Positions 1-8,175 of a stretch of 64,000 nucleotides of DNA are shown piece after piece. The DNA lies in contig NZ_PRKW01000001.1 in assembly GCF_002927275.1 (NCBI RefSeq), forward strand, positions 1 through 64,000. Direction: 5' to 3'. The DNA comes from Arthrobacter pityocampae. Lineage in GTDB: Bacteria > Actinomycetota > Actinomycetes > Actinomycetales > Micrococcaceae. A model generated the notes under the pieces. That model did no database searches, was not told where the DNA came from, and worked only from the letters and a program-made list of their open reading frames with translations. The stretch's first letter is position 1. Each line of letters starts with the position of its first letter. Position numbers and translations under genes: made by a program.

Positions 1-1
1 C

Positions 2-148
2 GGTCAGATACTGCTGATCGGGCTGATCCTGCACGCCTACCCAGTGATGATCCAACGCATCGTGCGCTACCGGATCATCACCCGACGGGCCAACACCCAC
101 ACCAGCAGGAGCAGGAGCAGGAGTGCTTATAACCAACAACTGCCCTGA
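2..148 (+). CDS. C-terminal end of a membrane protein (partial)
   Basis: An open frame enters from the left edge and ends at TGA 146-148, giving 48 residues. It starts with a hydrophobic stretch (ILLIGLILHAYPVMIQR), followed by a basic tail rich in Arg and Ser. The pattern 'YPVMxQRxxRxR' resembles the end of glycosyl-4,4'-diaponeurosporenoate acyltransferase-like (CrtO-type) small membrane proteins, which end in 'N.YPI..QRYNR.R'. This assignment is from memory of the family and rests on one motif. The start and most of the protein lie outside the window. Confidence 0.45.
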   Translation, partial: GQILLIGLILHAYPVMIQRIVRYRIITRRANTHTSRSRSRSAYNQQLP

Positions 149-167
149 GCCAGACCATGCTGTGAAC

Positions 168-260
168 GTGCCTGACGGCACGTAGGTCTCGGACACGACC
201 CATGGCACACGACACGCCCTCTCGGCGGCCCTGAGCGGGAGTATCTCGTAGACGGTCGTT
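168..260 (+). repeat. Structured intergenic repeat, copy A (see 35236-35329)
   Basis: This 93-bp stretch recurs at 35236-35329 in the same orientation; by eye 46 of the first 51 positions are identical. It holds a perfect 5-bp hairpin GTGCC-TGAC-GGCAC at its left end. A second inverted repeat, ACGACC (195-200) with GGTCGT (254-259), encloses a CGCC...GGCG stem. Both copies keep these pairings. It lies between the partial gene at the left edge and the interrupted gene at 413. It could be a non-coding RNA, a REP/MITE-like element or a remnant of one; no protein-coding potential is evident. Confidence 0.6.
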
Positions 261-412
261 TCCAAAACTCCCGAAAATCCCGCGCTAGGAACGGCGGCCG
301 AAGCGTTATTGAAACGGCAGGTATGGCTTTGGGCGACTAATCCGAGTGGTGGGCGCGACAGGCATTCAGCCCAACGGCCAGCGGCCAGGAAAGTCAGTGC
401 TAAAACTTGACT

Positions 413-964
413 ATGACCGAGTCAGGAACCACGCAGCCTTTAGTTATCAGTCAATCGCCAAAGCATCAGCTTTCGTCGGTGGGAATCATTGCTGCGTTCC
501 TCTGCGCATAAATCGTGTTGGGCGTCCTCGATGTCCTTGACCGGTGGCTGATGTGGTCCGGGGTGGCGGTATTTGGGACGATCCTCTTGATCGGCCTCTA
601 CGGTGTGCTCCGTGCTCGCGCCGCATCGTGGGAACTCCGGTTGGATTCAGACGGGGTGACGGCGCACGGTCACTCGACGACGCCATGGTCTGACCTTGCC
701 GAGGTCCGGGTCACCAGGATGGGTCCGCAGTGGCTCTTCTTGTTCCGGGGCCCACGGGTTGTAGCGTTCATCGGGTGGCCCGGGGTGGACATGCCAAGCT
801 TGCCCTCGGTGGGGGCAGGGGTTCTCGCCAAGCGCACCACTCGACTCCGAGCACGACAGTACGGGACGCAGATGGTGCTGATCCCGCAGACCATCGATGC
901 TTCGACCGAGACCATCGTCACGACGGTCGGACGGTTCAGTAACGTGCCCGTGGTGCGAGAGTGA
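413..964 (+). pseudogene. STM3941-like two-TM membrane protein interrupted by an in-frame TAA
   Basis: Reading from ATG 413 gives 32 codons, then TAA at 509-511, then 151 further codons in the same frame to the stop at 962-964. The two halves make one sensible protein of about 183 residues. It has a short N-terminus and a first membrane segment (SVGIIAAFLCA / IVLGVLDVLD) split by the stop. A second segment follows (WLMWSGVAVFGTILLIGLY), then a PH-like C-terminal domain with alternating strands. This architecture matches the STM3941 family. A GTG at 515 just after the stop could still start a 149-residue protein lacking TM1. The stop would arise from CAA or CAG-type codons by one C-to-T change, but an assembly error cannot be excluded. 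Function of the family is unknown. Confidence 0.6.
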
Positions 965-1038
965 ACCCAGTGTGGTTGCAGTTGCCTGACCGTTCAACCC
1001 ATGCTGTTCACCGACCCGCTACCGGAGCCTGCGGCCGA

Positions 1039-1074
1039 TCCAAGTAAACAATCCTTCACTAGGACGGTCGTTCA
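1039..1074 (+). repeat. 36-bp intergenic repeat, copy 1 of 6
   Basis: Begins TCCAAGTAAACAATCCTTC and ends in GGACGGTCGTTCA. It aligns without gaps to copies at 2335, 3209, 7506, 18186 and 33635, all on the + strand. Its GACGGTCGTT end also matches the end of the 93-bp repeat at 168-260. It sits in the 965-1238 gap, where I see no gene. Confidence 0.5.
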
Positions 1075-1238
1075 CGGACCTTGGCAGTCTGACTACCACC
1101 AAGGCCATTTCGACGACAATCGACCCCCAGAGCTCACATCCCGTCGCACGCGCGCTCTGGGCCACCGACGTGCGGGCACCTCTACTCCAACGCCTCATAC
1201 CCGAAGCAGTGGAAGTGCCGGCGGAGTAGGTTCGATCT

Positions 1239-1463
1239 ATGGCCTACGATCCGACCCTCCTACTCATTGCCTTCAGCATGTTTGCCATCGGACTGCTGGG
1301 CCTCGTGCTTTGCGTACTTGGGCTGTCCTGGCTCATCACTCATCCAAAGGAGAACGGAGAATCATTTCGACGAGGCCGGAGGCGCAACATGCTCACTTCT
1401 ACCATCGCAGGAGTCTTGTTCATTGGAATCGGCGTCCTGCCCTTTGCCCCATCGCCCTTCTAG
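1239..1463 (+). CDS. Small two-TM membrane protein
   Basis: Encodes 74 residues: a hydrophobic helix at about 7-32 (LLLIAFSMFAIGLLGLVLCV...), a charged loop rich in Arg/Lys (KENGESFRRGRRR), and a second helix at about 50-70. This is a plausible two-pass inner membrane protein with the basic loop on the cytoplasmic side. The purine-rich GGCGGAG about 13 bases upstream of the ATG may serve as ribosome binding site. I do not recognise a family, and the neighbours give no functional hint. Confidence 0.5.
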   Translation: MAYDPTLLLIAFSMFAIGLLGLVLCVLGLSWLITHPKENGESFRRGRRRNMLTSTIAGVLFIGIGVLPFAPSPF

Positions 1464-1571
1464 CTTCACGGTGCCGCGGGTGTCATACGCAGGCGGTGAG
1501 TGATCAGAATTCGCCGATCCCCTTGCGAGGTGCCTATGGACTGGCAGAACGGCGCCTGACTGACTAGCGGG

Positions 1572-2288
1572 ATGATCGACAACGCCGTTCTCGACACAAT
1601 CCTGGCCATGACGCACTCAGCGGTCGGAGGGGACCTGCTTTCCGACGTCGATTCCCTCGCAACCGGGATCGAAGCCGCGGGTTGGGTCCGGGCTGTCAAC
1701 GGTGGGGACTGGTACTGCCCGGGTGAACCCTCCTGGTCGTTGCTGTCCTCTGATCATGCGCCGAATCTGGCGGTCTTCCTGAGCGACGACGACGCCACCA
1801 CCGTCTTCACGACGGGCCAGGACCTCGCGCGGAGACTCGACCAGGTTGAGGACCTGCGCCGGCACGGCCCCGACCCGGGATGGCCATCCTGGTCACCGGA
1901 TGAGCCACGGTGGGCGGAGTGGACCGGGCTCGAAACCGACTGGGTGATGTGGGACGGCGGCCCGGCCCGCATCTCGCTGAACGTCCAGCCCGCCCATCAA
2001 CCGGGACGCCACTACTCGCCCCCACATCTGCATTTCCAGATCGGACGGCTCGATACACCATCGGAGGGACTCCCCGCGGACCCGGAGCGTGCTCGCCGCA
2101 TCGTCAGCTCGGGATCACCTATAGCGCGGTGGTACCTGGCAGGAGAAGTCGACCTGCCGGAAGACGTCGTCGACATTCTCCGCCGTGACTCGGACGCCGC
2201 CGTCGTGGCAGCCGTCGAATCCGCGGCAAGGTTCCGCACCATGCACACCGCAGCGCAGGACCACATCGGACGACATGACGGGCACTGA
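1572..2288 (+). CDS. Conserved hypothetical protein (238 aa), cytoplasmic
   Basis: The 238-residue protein has no signal or membrane segment and is acidic and Trp-rich (WSLLSSDHAP, PGWPSWSPDEPRWAEW). Codon third positions are strongly G/C, as expected of a real gene in this genome. The style (long loops with many Trp, Asp and Pro, and a central strand-rich part 'WVMWDGGPARISLNVQP') resembles uncharacterised actinobacterial proteins of the DUF6301 kind. I hold that link only loosely. It stands alone, with repeat copy 2 directly downstream at 2335. No function can be proposed. Confidence 0.55.
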   Translation: MIDNAVLDTILAMTHSAVGGDLLSDVDSLATGIEAAGWVRAVNGGDWYCPGEPSWSLLSSDHAPNLAVFLSDDDATTVFTTGQDLARRLDQVEDLRRHGPDPGWPSWSPDEPRWAEWTGLETDWVMWDGGPARISLNVQPAHQPGRHYSPPHLHFQIGRLDTPSEGLPADPERARRIVSSGSPIARWYLAGEVDLPEDVVDILRRDSDAAVVAAVESAARFRTMHTAAQDHIGRHDGH

Positions 2289-2334
2289 CTCCAGTAGTCG
2301 GGATCCTCGGTGGGAAACTCTCACCGCGCGTCCT

Positions 2335-2370
2335 TCTAGTCAAAGGATCCTTCGCAGGAACGGCCGTCAG
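2335..2370 (+). repeat. 36-bp intergenic repeat, copy 2 of 6
   Basis: Sequence starts TCTAGTCAAAGGATCCTTCG and continues CAGGAACGGCC. It lies between two convergent genes and touches the last codons of the - strand gene ending at 2367. AAGGATCCTT is a perfect 10-bp palindrome at its centre. Closest to copy 6 (33635), with which it shares TTCGCAGGAACG. Confidence 0.5.
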
Positions 2371-2609
2371 ATGTGCATCCGTGCTTGATGCCGCACAACC
2401 CTGTGGGCGATGAGTGCGGCGGCGCCCAGGACCAGGCCCAGCACTCCGGCTGCGTACCCGAACAACATGAGAATGCCGGCGCCGATGTTCACACCGCCCT
2501 CGCCTGTGTCGTTCGCCAGAGCCCAACTTCCAATACCGACTGTCAGGAAAGCGATCACCAGGAGACAAGTGCAGAAATAGTGCAGGACCTTCGGAACGGG
2601 CGCGGCCAT
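2367..2609 (-). CDS. Small two-TM membrane protein
   Basis: An 80-residue protein starting MAAPVPKVLHYF. It has two long hydrophobic stretches (about 9-30 and 44-68) separated by an Asp/Glu/Gly loop (ANDTGEGGVN), and a basic tail (HRVVRHQARMHI). This is typical of a small inner-membrane protein with the N- and C-termini inside. No domain is recognised. It is convergent with the 1572 gene, and a 36-bp repeat lies at the junction. Confidence 0.5.
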   Translation of the reverse strand: MAAPVPKVLHYFCTCLLVIAFLTVGIGSWALANDTGEGGVNIGAGILMLFGYAAGVLGLVLGAAALIAHRVVRHQARMHI

Positions 2610-2773
2610 GTCGTCTCGCTTTCGGAGAAATGCTTGGTTGGTACTGAAGGCTAACCCGTCCCATGAATGGAATCCGGCACGACCTCCTCAGAGATATCAA
2701 ACTGCCGTCATCAGTGTCCGCCTTCCGATCGGCCTACGGTCAGCTGTAGTAGGCCGGAAATTAGTTTCGAGCC

Positions 2774-3127
2774 ATGGGAACGGACTGGATCGAACACCGG
2801 CGGGGTCGCGACAACGAACTCATCGGCTGGATGGAACCCTCGGGCGAGGGGTTCGTCGCCATCGACCTGCTGGGACGCCGCAGGACCGGCATCGTGGACT
2901 GGCTGAGCGCCGAGGAAACCCTCGACGAACTCGGCATCGGCTACCTCGCCGACCCACACGAGCTACGGTTGGACGACGGCGCCTGGTTGCGTGTCCGCAT
3001 CGCTGAAGTCTCGCCGGCCGAGATTCGAGTGAGAAAGGACGACTGGGGCGATATGGCCGCTCCCCAGCTCTACTACACGGTGCCCTTCCCCGTAAATGAT
3101 GATCAGCTCCGCCCACTGACCGCATAA
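2774..3127 (+). CDS. Conserved hypothetical protein (117 aa)
   Basis: A 117-residue soluble protein beginning MGTDWIEHRRGRDNELIGW. It looks all-beta, with short strands around 'ELIGWMEPSGEGFVAIDLLG' and 'LRLDDGAWLRVRIAEVSP', and ends in a Tyr/Pro-rich tail (LYYTVPFPVND). I recognise it as a type found singly in actinobacterial genomes, but it has no named function that I know. It ends 277 bp before hen1. It is separated from hen1 by repeat copy 3, so it is probably not in that operon. Confidence 0.55.
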   Translation: MGTDWIEHRRGRDNELIGWMEPSGEGFVAIDLLGRRRTGIVDWLSAEETLDELGIGYLADPHELRLDDGAWLRVRIAEVSPAEIRVRKDDWGDMAAPQLYYTVPFPVNDDQLRPLTA

Positions 3128-3208
3128 GAATCCCACTCGGCCAGACCGGAAACCCTGCTGCGCTCTCCAGAGAATAGGATCCATCGATCCGCTACCAGAC
3201 TCCGCCAG

Positions 3209-3244
3209 TCCAGACAAAAGACCCTTCGCGTAGACGGTCGGTCG
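3209..3244 (+). repeat. 36-bp intergenic repeat, copy 3 of 6
   Basis: TCCAGACAAAAGACCCTTCG followed by CGTAGACGGTCGGTCG. The end CGTAGACGGTCG also matches the right end of the 93-bp repeat at 168-260. The motif ACGGTCG is then repeated a few bases on (GACGGTCGTTTG at 3244-3255). It lies in the leader region upstream of hen1. Confidence 0.5.
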
Positions 3245-3403
3245 ACGGTCGTTTGTAGAGACGATGGGACTGCCTGCGTTTCGGGTCAGTTCAAGTGAAT
3301 GCGCAGAACCGAACCAATGCAGCATCGGAACGCTCCTCGCCTTACACGCTGATCGACGCCCATACACTGATGGCTTAGTACCAGCCGCGAATTAAGGGGC
3401 CCC

Positions 3404-4825
3404 GTGCTCGTCACCGTCACTTCGACCGCCCCTGATGCGTCGAATCTGAGCCATCTGCTGAGGAAGCACCCGGATCGTGCGCAAGCGTTTCCTCTCAGCG
3501 TCGGTACGGCTCACGTCTTCTACCCCGAGGTGTCCGACGAGCGGTGCACGGTGGCCATGCTCCTGGAGGTCGACCCGATCGGGCTTGTCCGGGATAAGCG
3601 CTTCCGAGGAGGTGACGCGGCCACGCTCGCACGGTATGTGAACGACCGCCCGTACGCCTCCTCGTCCATGGTCGCGGTCGCTCTGGGCCAGGTTTTCAAA
3701 ACGGCAATGAACGGGACGAGCGAGTCCTTTCCCGAACTCGCAACATCTCCCCTGCCCCTCGAGGTGAGCGTCGCGGCGGTTCCGGCCCGTGGACGCGACA
3801 CCGCCGACCTGGTCACACGGCTGTTCGAGCCGCTCGGTTGGGCCGTCCACGAGACGCCGATCCCTTTGGACCCTCAGTTCCCGGAGTGGGGAGACTCCGT
3901 CTACGTCGACCTCGGTCTCCGCGGCAACGTCCGGTTGAGCGATGCGCTTCGGCATCTCTACGTGTTGCTGCCGGTCCTGGATGACGCGAAGCATTATTGG
4001 GTGTCCGAGGACGAGGTCGGCAAACTCCTGCGCGCGGGCGAGGGCTGGCTGTCGGATCATCCGGAGCGTGAACTCATCACACGCCGCTATCTCGCGCACC
4101 AGCGATCCATGGTGGACGAGGCGACGGAATCGCTCACCGCCGGGTCCCGGCTGGATGACCTCGATGACATTCCGACGCTTGAGCCCGCGACCGAGAGTTC
4201 CGAGTCGCGGCCGGCTCCGCTGGCCGCACTGCGCGCGGAGGCCGTCCTTGCGGCCCTCCGCGATATCGGCGCGCGGGCCGTCGCCGATGTCGGGTGCGGG
4301 GAAGGCATGCTTCTGCGCCGCATGCAGACTGATCCCGTGTTCACGACGATCATCGGAACCGACGTGTCAGCGAAAGCACTCGCCAGGGCGGAACGAACCC
4401 TGAATCTCCGTGAGGCCGGCGACCGCCAGCGCGAGAGGGTGCACCTTCTGCAGTCCTCGGTGACGTACCAGGACGACCGCATCGCGGGCCTCGACGCGAT
4501 CGTCCTGATGGAGGTGATCGAGCATGTGGACGAGGAGCGGTTGCCGGCACTCGAGGCATCCGTGTTCGGTGCCGCCGCCCCAAACGCCGTCATCGTGACC
4601 ACGCCCAACGCCGACTACAACGCCCTGTTCGAATCGTTGCCCGCCGGCGGTTTCCGACACGCCGACCACCGGTTCGAATGGTCGCGCGCGGAGTTCACTG
4701 CCTGGTCGGAGGGAGTGGCCTCCCGCCACGGATACACGGTCGAATACCGGACCGTCGGCGAGGTCGACCGGGACCTTGGATCACCGACCCAACTTGCCCT
4801 GTTCCGAAAGGCCACCGACCGATGA
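3404..4825 (+). CDS. hen1: Hen1 3'-terminal RNA ribose 2'-O-methyltransferase
   Basis: The 473-residue protein has the two-part architecture of bacterial Hen1. The N-terminal half (about 1-245) is the family-specific region. The C-terminal half is a SAM-dependent methyltransferase with motif I A294-D-V-G-C-G-E-G301 and the metal-binding motif E370-V-I-E373-H374. A further His follows in DH422RFEW, which completes the Mn-binding set known for Hen1. Known role: it adds a 2'-O-methyl group to the 3'-terminal ribose at RNA breaks during repair, protecting the repaired junction. The GTG start at 3404 has AAGGGG five bases upstream. The stop overlaps the pnkp start (ATGA at 4822-4825), so the two are translationally coupled, as expected for a complex. 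Confidence 0.93.
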   Translation: MLVTVTSTAPDASNLSHLLRKHPDRAQAFPLSVGTAHVFYPEVSDERCTVAMLLEVDPIGLVRDKRFRGGDAATLARYVNDRPYASSSMVAVALGQVFKTAMNGTSESFPELATSPLPLEVSVAAVPARGRDTADLVTRLFEPLGWAVHETPIPLDPQFPEWGDSVYVDLGLRGNVRLSDALRHLYVLLPVLDDAKHYWVSEDEVGKLLRAGEGWLSDHPERELITRRYLAHQRSMVDEATESLTAGSRLDDLDDIPTLEPATESSESRPAPLAALRAEAVLAALRDIGARAVADVGCGEGMLLRRMQTDPVFTTIIGTDVSAKALARAERTLNLREAGDRQRERVHLLQSSVTYQDDRIAGLDAIVLMEVIEHVDEERLPALEASVFGAAAPNAVIVTTPNADYNALFESLPAGGFRHADHRFEWSRAEFTAWSEGVASRHGYTVEYRTVGEVDRDLGSPTQLALFRKATDR

Positions 4826-7377
4826 CGCGCCTGCCCATCCCCGACATGTCCCTCGTGGTACTCATCGGGGCCTCAGGCTCCGGTAAGTCGACGTTCGCCG
4901 CCACCCACTTCGAGCCGTTCGAAACGCTGTCGAGCGACTTCTTCCGCGGCCTCGTCTCCAATGACGAGAACAACCAGGCGGCAACGCCTGCGGCCTTCGA
5001 GGCCCTCGGGTTCGTCGCGGGTCAGCGCCTCGACGCGGGCCTCCTGACGGTCATCGACGCCACCAATGTCCAGCCCGATGCCCGCCGCTCCCTCATCTCG
5101 CTCGCGCGCGAGCACGACGTGCTGCCCGTCGCGGTCGTGCTGGACGTGCCGCAAAGCGTCTGCATCGAACGCAATTCCGCACGGAAAGATCGAACATTCG
5201 GCGCCTCCGTGGTCAAACGCCAGCATGATCAGCTCCGCCGGTCTCTCAAGCACTTGGGCAAGGAGGGCTTCCGCCGGGTCCACGTCCTCTCCGGGGCCGA
5301 CGAAATCGCCGCTGCCGAGTTCGTGCGCGAACCCCTTTTGACTGACCGTCGTGACGAGACGGGCCCGTTCGACGCCATCGGCGACGTACATGGCTGCCGG
5401 TCCGAGCTCGAGACGCTGCTCGGCAAGCTCGGCTACGAGATCACCCGCGACGCCGAAGGGCGCCCCGTCGACGCCGCCCACCCGGAGGGCCGCCAGGCCA
5501 TTTTCCTCGGCGACCTCGTCGATCGCGGGCCGGATAGCCCCGGCGTATTGCGCCTGGTCATGGGCATGGTCGGGGCCGGACACGCCCTGGCCGTGCCCGG
5601 TAACCATGAAGCCAAACTCGTGCGCGCCCTCGACGGCAAAAAGGTCCAGATGAGTCATGGCCTGGCCGAGACCCTCGCGCAGCTCTCGACCGAGACTGAC
5701 GAGTTCCGGGCCGAGGTCCTGCAGTTCTGCCGCGGCCTGGTGTCCCACCTCGTGCTCGACGACGGCAGACTGGTTGTCGCCCACGCCGGCCTGATCGAGA
5801 AGTACCACGGGCGAGCCTCGGGCCGTGTGCGCGCGTTCTCGCTGTACGGCGAGACGACCGGCGAAACAGACGAGTACGGGCTCCCGGTCCGGCTGCCCTG
5901 GGCCGAGGACTACCGCGGCGCAGCGACCGTCCTCTACGGTCACGTCCCCACGCTCGAGGCGGAATGGGTCAACGGCACGATGTGCCTGGACACCGGGTGC
6001 GTCTTCGGCGGCAAGCTCAGCGCTCTGCGCTACCCCGAAAAGCAGATCGTCGACGTCCCGGCCGCGCAGGTCTGGTACGAACCGGTCGCACCCTTGGAAG
6101 GACGAGCGTCCGCGCCGGCCGCATCGGCAGGATCATCGACGCGCAACCCCAGTCTCCTGCGCATCGATGACGTCCTCGGCAAGCAGATCATCCAGACGCG
6201 GGCATTCGGCAAGGTCGGCATCCGCGAGGACAACGCAGCCGGGGCACTGGAAGTCATGAGCCGCTTCGCCACAGATCCCCGCCGGCTTGTGTACTTGCCG
6301 CCGACCATGAGCCCGCCGCACGTCTCCAGCATCGAGGGCATCCTCGAGCACCCGGCCGAGGCGTTCGCGGCCTACCGTCGTGAGGGCCTCGACCGGCTTG
6401 TCTGCGAGGAAAAGCACATGGGTTCGCGGGCGGTCGTGCTGCTGACGCGTGACCCGTCCCGATTCGGCGCGCCCATGGGGTGGCGCGGAGCCGTCCACAC
6501 CCGCACGGGCCGGCCGTTCTTCGACGAGGCGACCACCGACGAATTCCTCACCCGTCTCGATCGGGCCGCCGACACCGCAGGACTCTGGGCCGAGCTCGGA
6601 ACGTCCTGGCTCCTGTTCGACGCCGAGCTACTGCCCTGGTCGCTCAAGGCGGGCCCCATGATCCGGGAGCAGTACGCCAGCGTCGCTGCGGCCGCCACCT
6701 CGGCCCTGCCCGCCGCGTCGCGGATCCTTGAGACGGCCGCCGGTCGCGGCGTCGACGTCGCCGACCTGCTGGCGCGAACGAGACGCCGTGCCGCGAACGC
6801 CGACGCGTACCGCGACGCATACCGGCGGTACAGCCAGCCCGTGACGGGGCTGGATGGTGTGCAGCTCGCCCCCTTCCAGCTTCTCGCATCAGAGAACGCC
6901 AGCCACCTCGGCCGAGATCACGCCTGGCATCTCGCCGTTGCCGATCGTCTCGCCGACGCCGACGAGGTTCTCATTCGACGCACCCGGCACGTCGACGTCG
7001 ACCTGGCATCACCAGAGTCCGAAGCCGCTGCCACCGAGTGGTGGGAGGAAATCACGGCAGCAGGCGGCGAAGGAATGGTTGTGAAGCCGGCGGCGGGCCT
7101 CGTCCGCGGGACGCGGTCCCTCGCCCAGCCCGGCATCAAGGTACGCGGAGCCGAGTACCTACGGATCATCTACGGGCCCGACTACCTCGAACCAGCCAAC
7201 CTGGCTCGCCTACGCGACCGGGACACCGGACACAAGCGCTCCATGGCACTGCGGGAGTACGCCCTCGGAGTCGAAGCCGTCGAACGATTCGTCGCCGACG
7301 AGCCGCTATGGCGAGTGCATCAAGCCGTCTTCGGCGTCCTCGCCATGGAATCAGAATCAGTGGATCCCCGGCTGTAA
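4822..7377 (+). CDS. pnkp: Pnkp polynucleotide kinase-phosphatase-ligase
   Basis: The 851-residue protein is the full-length trifunctional end-healing enzyme of bacterial RNA repair. Domain 1 (about 1-170) is the 5'-kinase with P-loop G16-A-S-G-S-G-K-S-T24. Domain 2 (about 180-480) is a calcineurin-type 2',3'-phosphatase with GD188-V-H190-G, GD231-L-V-D-R-G and G260-N-H-E263. Domain 3 (about 490-851) is a ligase-like adenylyltransferase with the nucleotidyl lysine K531 in K-H-M-G. Together with Hen1 it forms a heterotetramer that heals, seals and methylates ribotoxin-cleaved RNA such as tRNA (established for Anabaena and Clostridium proteins). A longer frame runs upstream, but the ATG at 4822 overlapping the hen1 stop fits the family start. 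All catalytic motifs are present. Confidence 0.95.
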   Translation: MTRLPIPDMSLVVLIGASGSGKSTFAATHFEPFETLSSDFFRGLVSNDENNQAATPAAFEALGFVAGQRLDAGLLTVIDATNVQPDARRSLISLAREHDVLPVAVVLDVPQSVCIERNSARKDRTFGASVVKRQHDQLRRSLKHLGKEGFRRVHVLSGADEIAAAEFVREPLLTDRRDETGPFDAIGDVHGCRSELETLLGKLGYEITRDAEGRPVDAAHPEGRQAIFLGDLVDRGPDSPGVLRLVMGMVGAGHALAVPGNHEAKLVRALDGKKVQMSHGLAETLAQLSTETDEFRAEVLQFCRGLVSHLVLDDGRLVVAHAGLIEKYHGRASGRVRAFSLYGETTGETDEYGLPVRLPWAEDYRGAATVLYGHVPTLEAEWVNGTMCLDTGCVFGGKLSALRYPEKQIVDVPAAQVWYEPVAPLEGRASAPAASAGSSTRNPSLLRIDDVLGKQIIQTRAFGKVGIREDNAAGALEVMSRFATDPRRLVYLPPTMSPPHVSSIEGILEHPAEAFAAYRREGLDRLVCEEKHMGSRAVVLLTRDPSRFGAPMGWRGAVHTRTGRPFFDEATTDEFLTRLDRAADTAGLWAELGTSWLLFDAELLPWSLKAGPMIREQYASVAAAATSALPAASRILETAAGRGVDVADLLARTRRRAANADAYRDAYRRYSQPVTGLDGVQLAPFQLLASENASHLGRDHAWHLAVADRLADADEVLIRRTRHVDVDLASPESEAAATEWWEEITAAGGEGMVVKPAAGLVRGTRSLAQPGIKVRGAEYLRIIYGPDYLEPANLARLRDRDTGHKRSMALREYALGVEAVERFVADEPLWRVHQAVFGVLAMESESVDPRL

Positions 7378-7505
7378 GAACATCATCAGTACCGACGTCG
7401 CGCACATAGTCCCCGCGCGGCCCCAGGCCGACTACCGCTGCAAGCAGCGCCTCCCACCCCTGCGACTCACGGGTGCACCGACCCGCAGGCGAACCGCGCC
7501 AACCA

Positions 7506-7541
7506 TCCAGTCAAAGCATCCTTTGACTGGATCGCGATAGC
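7506..7541 (+). repeat. 36-bp intergenic repeat, copy 4 of 6, with perfect hairpin
   Basis: This copy forms a perfect 11-bp stem: TCCAGTCAAAG (7506-7516), loop CATC, CTTTGACTGGA (7521-7531). It lies about 130 bp downstream of pnkp and upstream of the ArsR gene. It is not followed by a T-run, so a standard intrinsic terminator is uncertain, but it could end the hen1-pnkp transcript. It aligns with five other copies that do not keep the full stem. Confidence 0.5.
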
Positions 7542-7569
7542 GTGACCGCTTCAAGCCCACAAGAGATAT

Positions 7570-7589
7570 TGCACAACTTATCTTGTGCA
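7570..7589. promoter_or_regulatory. Palindromic operator of the ArsR-family regulator
   Basis: TGCACAA-CTTATC-TTGTGCA is a perfect 7-6-7 inverted repeat ending 13 bp before the regulator's start codon. Its position in the leader of an ArsR/MFS operon suggests autoregulation by the downstream repressor. Confidence 0.6.
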
Positions 7590-7602
7590 GTAAGGTGGCG
7601 AG

Positions 7603-8175
7603 ATGGAACCTCGCCGCAACGTGCACGACGCCTCTCATCTGCGTGTCCTCGCCCACCCGACCCGCCTACGCGTTCTGGGCCTGTTGCGGGAGCTAGGGCC
7701 TCAGACCGCGGCGTCGTTGGCTGAGCATGTCGATGAGGCTCCCGGGACCCTGAGTTATCACCTGACGAAGCTGGCCGAGGCAGAGTTCATCGAGCAGGAC
7801 CTCCGGCCGGAGGGTGATCGGCGGGAGCGCTGGTGGCGGGCGTCGCAGGACCAGACAGTGTGGGATGACGCCGATTTCGCCAATGACCCGGAGAAGTACG
7901 GGGTTGCCAAGGACTTTTACCGGATCCTGTGGCAGCACTATGCGCGCCAGTACGAGGCATACGTCGAGTCGATGCCGCACCTCGATCGACAGTGGATCGA
8001 CGGCGCGGTCAGTAGCGATCGCCGGCTCCGCCTGACCGTGGAGCAACTGCACGAGATGCGCGAGGACTTCCACGCGCTCGAGCAGAAATGGGTGCGGGCC
8101 AGCGCGGAGCACTCCCCCGGCGATGGTGCCGAAGAAGTGTTCCTCCTCCTGCAGGCCTTCCGCAGGGCCACGTGA
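7603..8175 (+). CDS. ArsR-family winged-helix regulator with long C-terminal domain
   Basis: A 190-residue protein. Residues about 8-85 form a winged helix of the ArsR/HTH_20 type ('HLRVLAHPTRLRVLGLL', recognition region 'APGTLSYHLTKLAEAEFI', wing 'EGDRRERWW'). The remaining 100 residues are a helical region that in this family acts in dimerisation. No metal-binding Cys cluster is seen, so a small-molecule or metal-independent role is likely. The stop overlaps the GTG start of the next gene, an MFS exporter. This is a common regulator-exporter pairing in actinobacteria. A palindrome immediately upstream (7570-7589) is a likely autoregulatory operator. Confidence 0.85.
   Translation: MEPRRNVHDASHLRVLAHPTRLRVLGLLRELGPQTAASLAEHVDEAPGTLSYHLTKLAEAEFIEQDLRPEGDRRERWWRASQDQTVWDDADFANDPEKYGVAKDFYRILWQHYARQYEAYVESMPHLDRQWIDGAVSSDRRLRLTVEQLHEMREDFHALEQKWVRASAEHSPGDGAEEVFLLLQAFRRAT

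Noticed and set aside
1001-1567. 188-codon open frame on the + strand
   Set aside because: Low-complexity Arg/His/Ser/Pro composition and out-of-frame overlap with the better small membrane gene at 1239; reads as a shadow.
4873-5943. 356-codon antisense frame inside pnkp
   Set aside because: Antisense of a strongly conserved coding region; composition (Glu/Gly/Val/Arg) is that of a mirror frame in GC-rich DNA.
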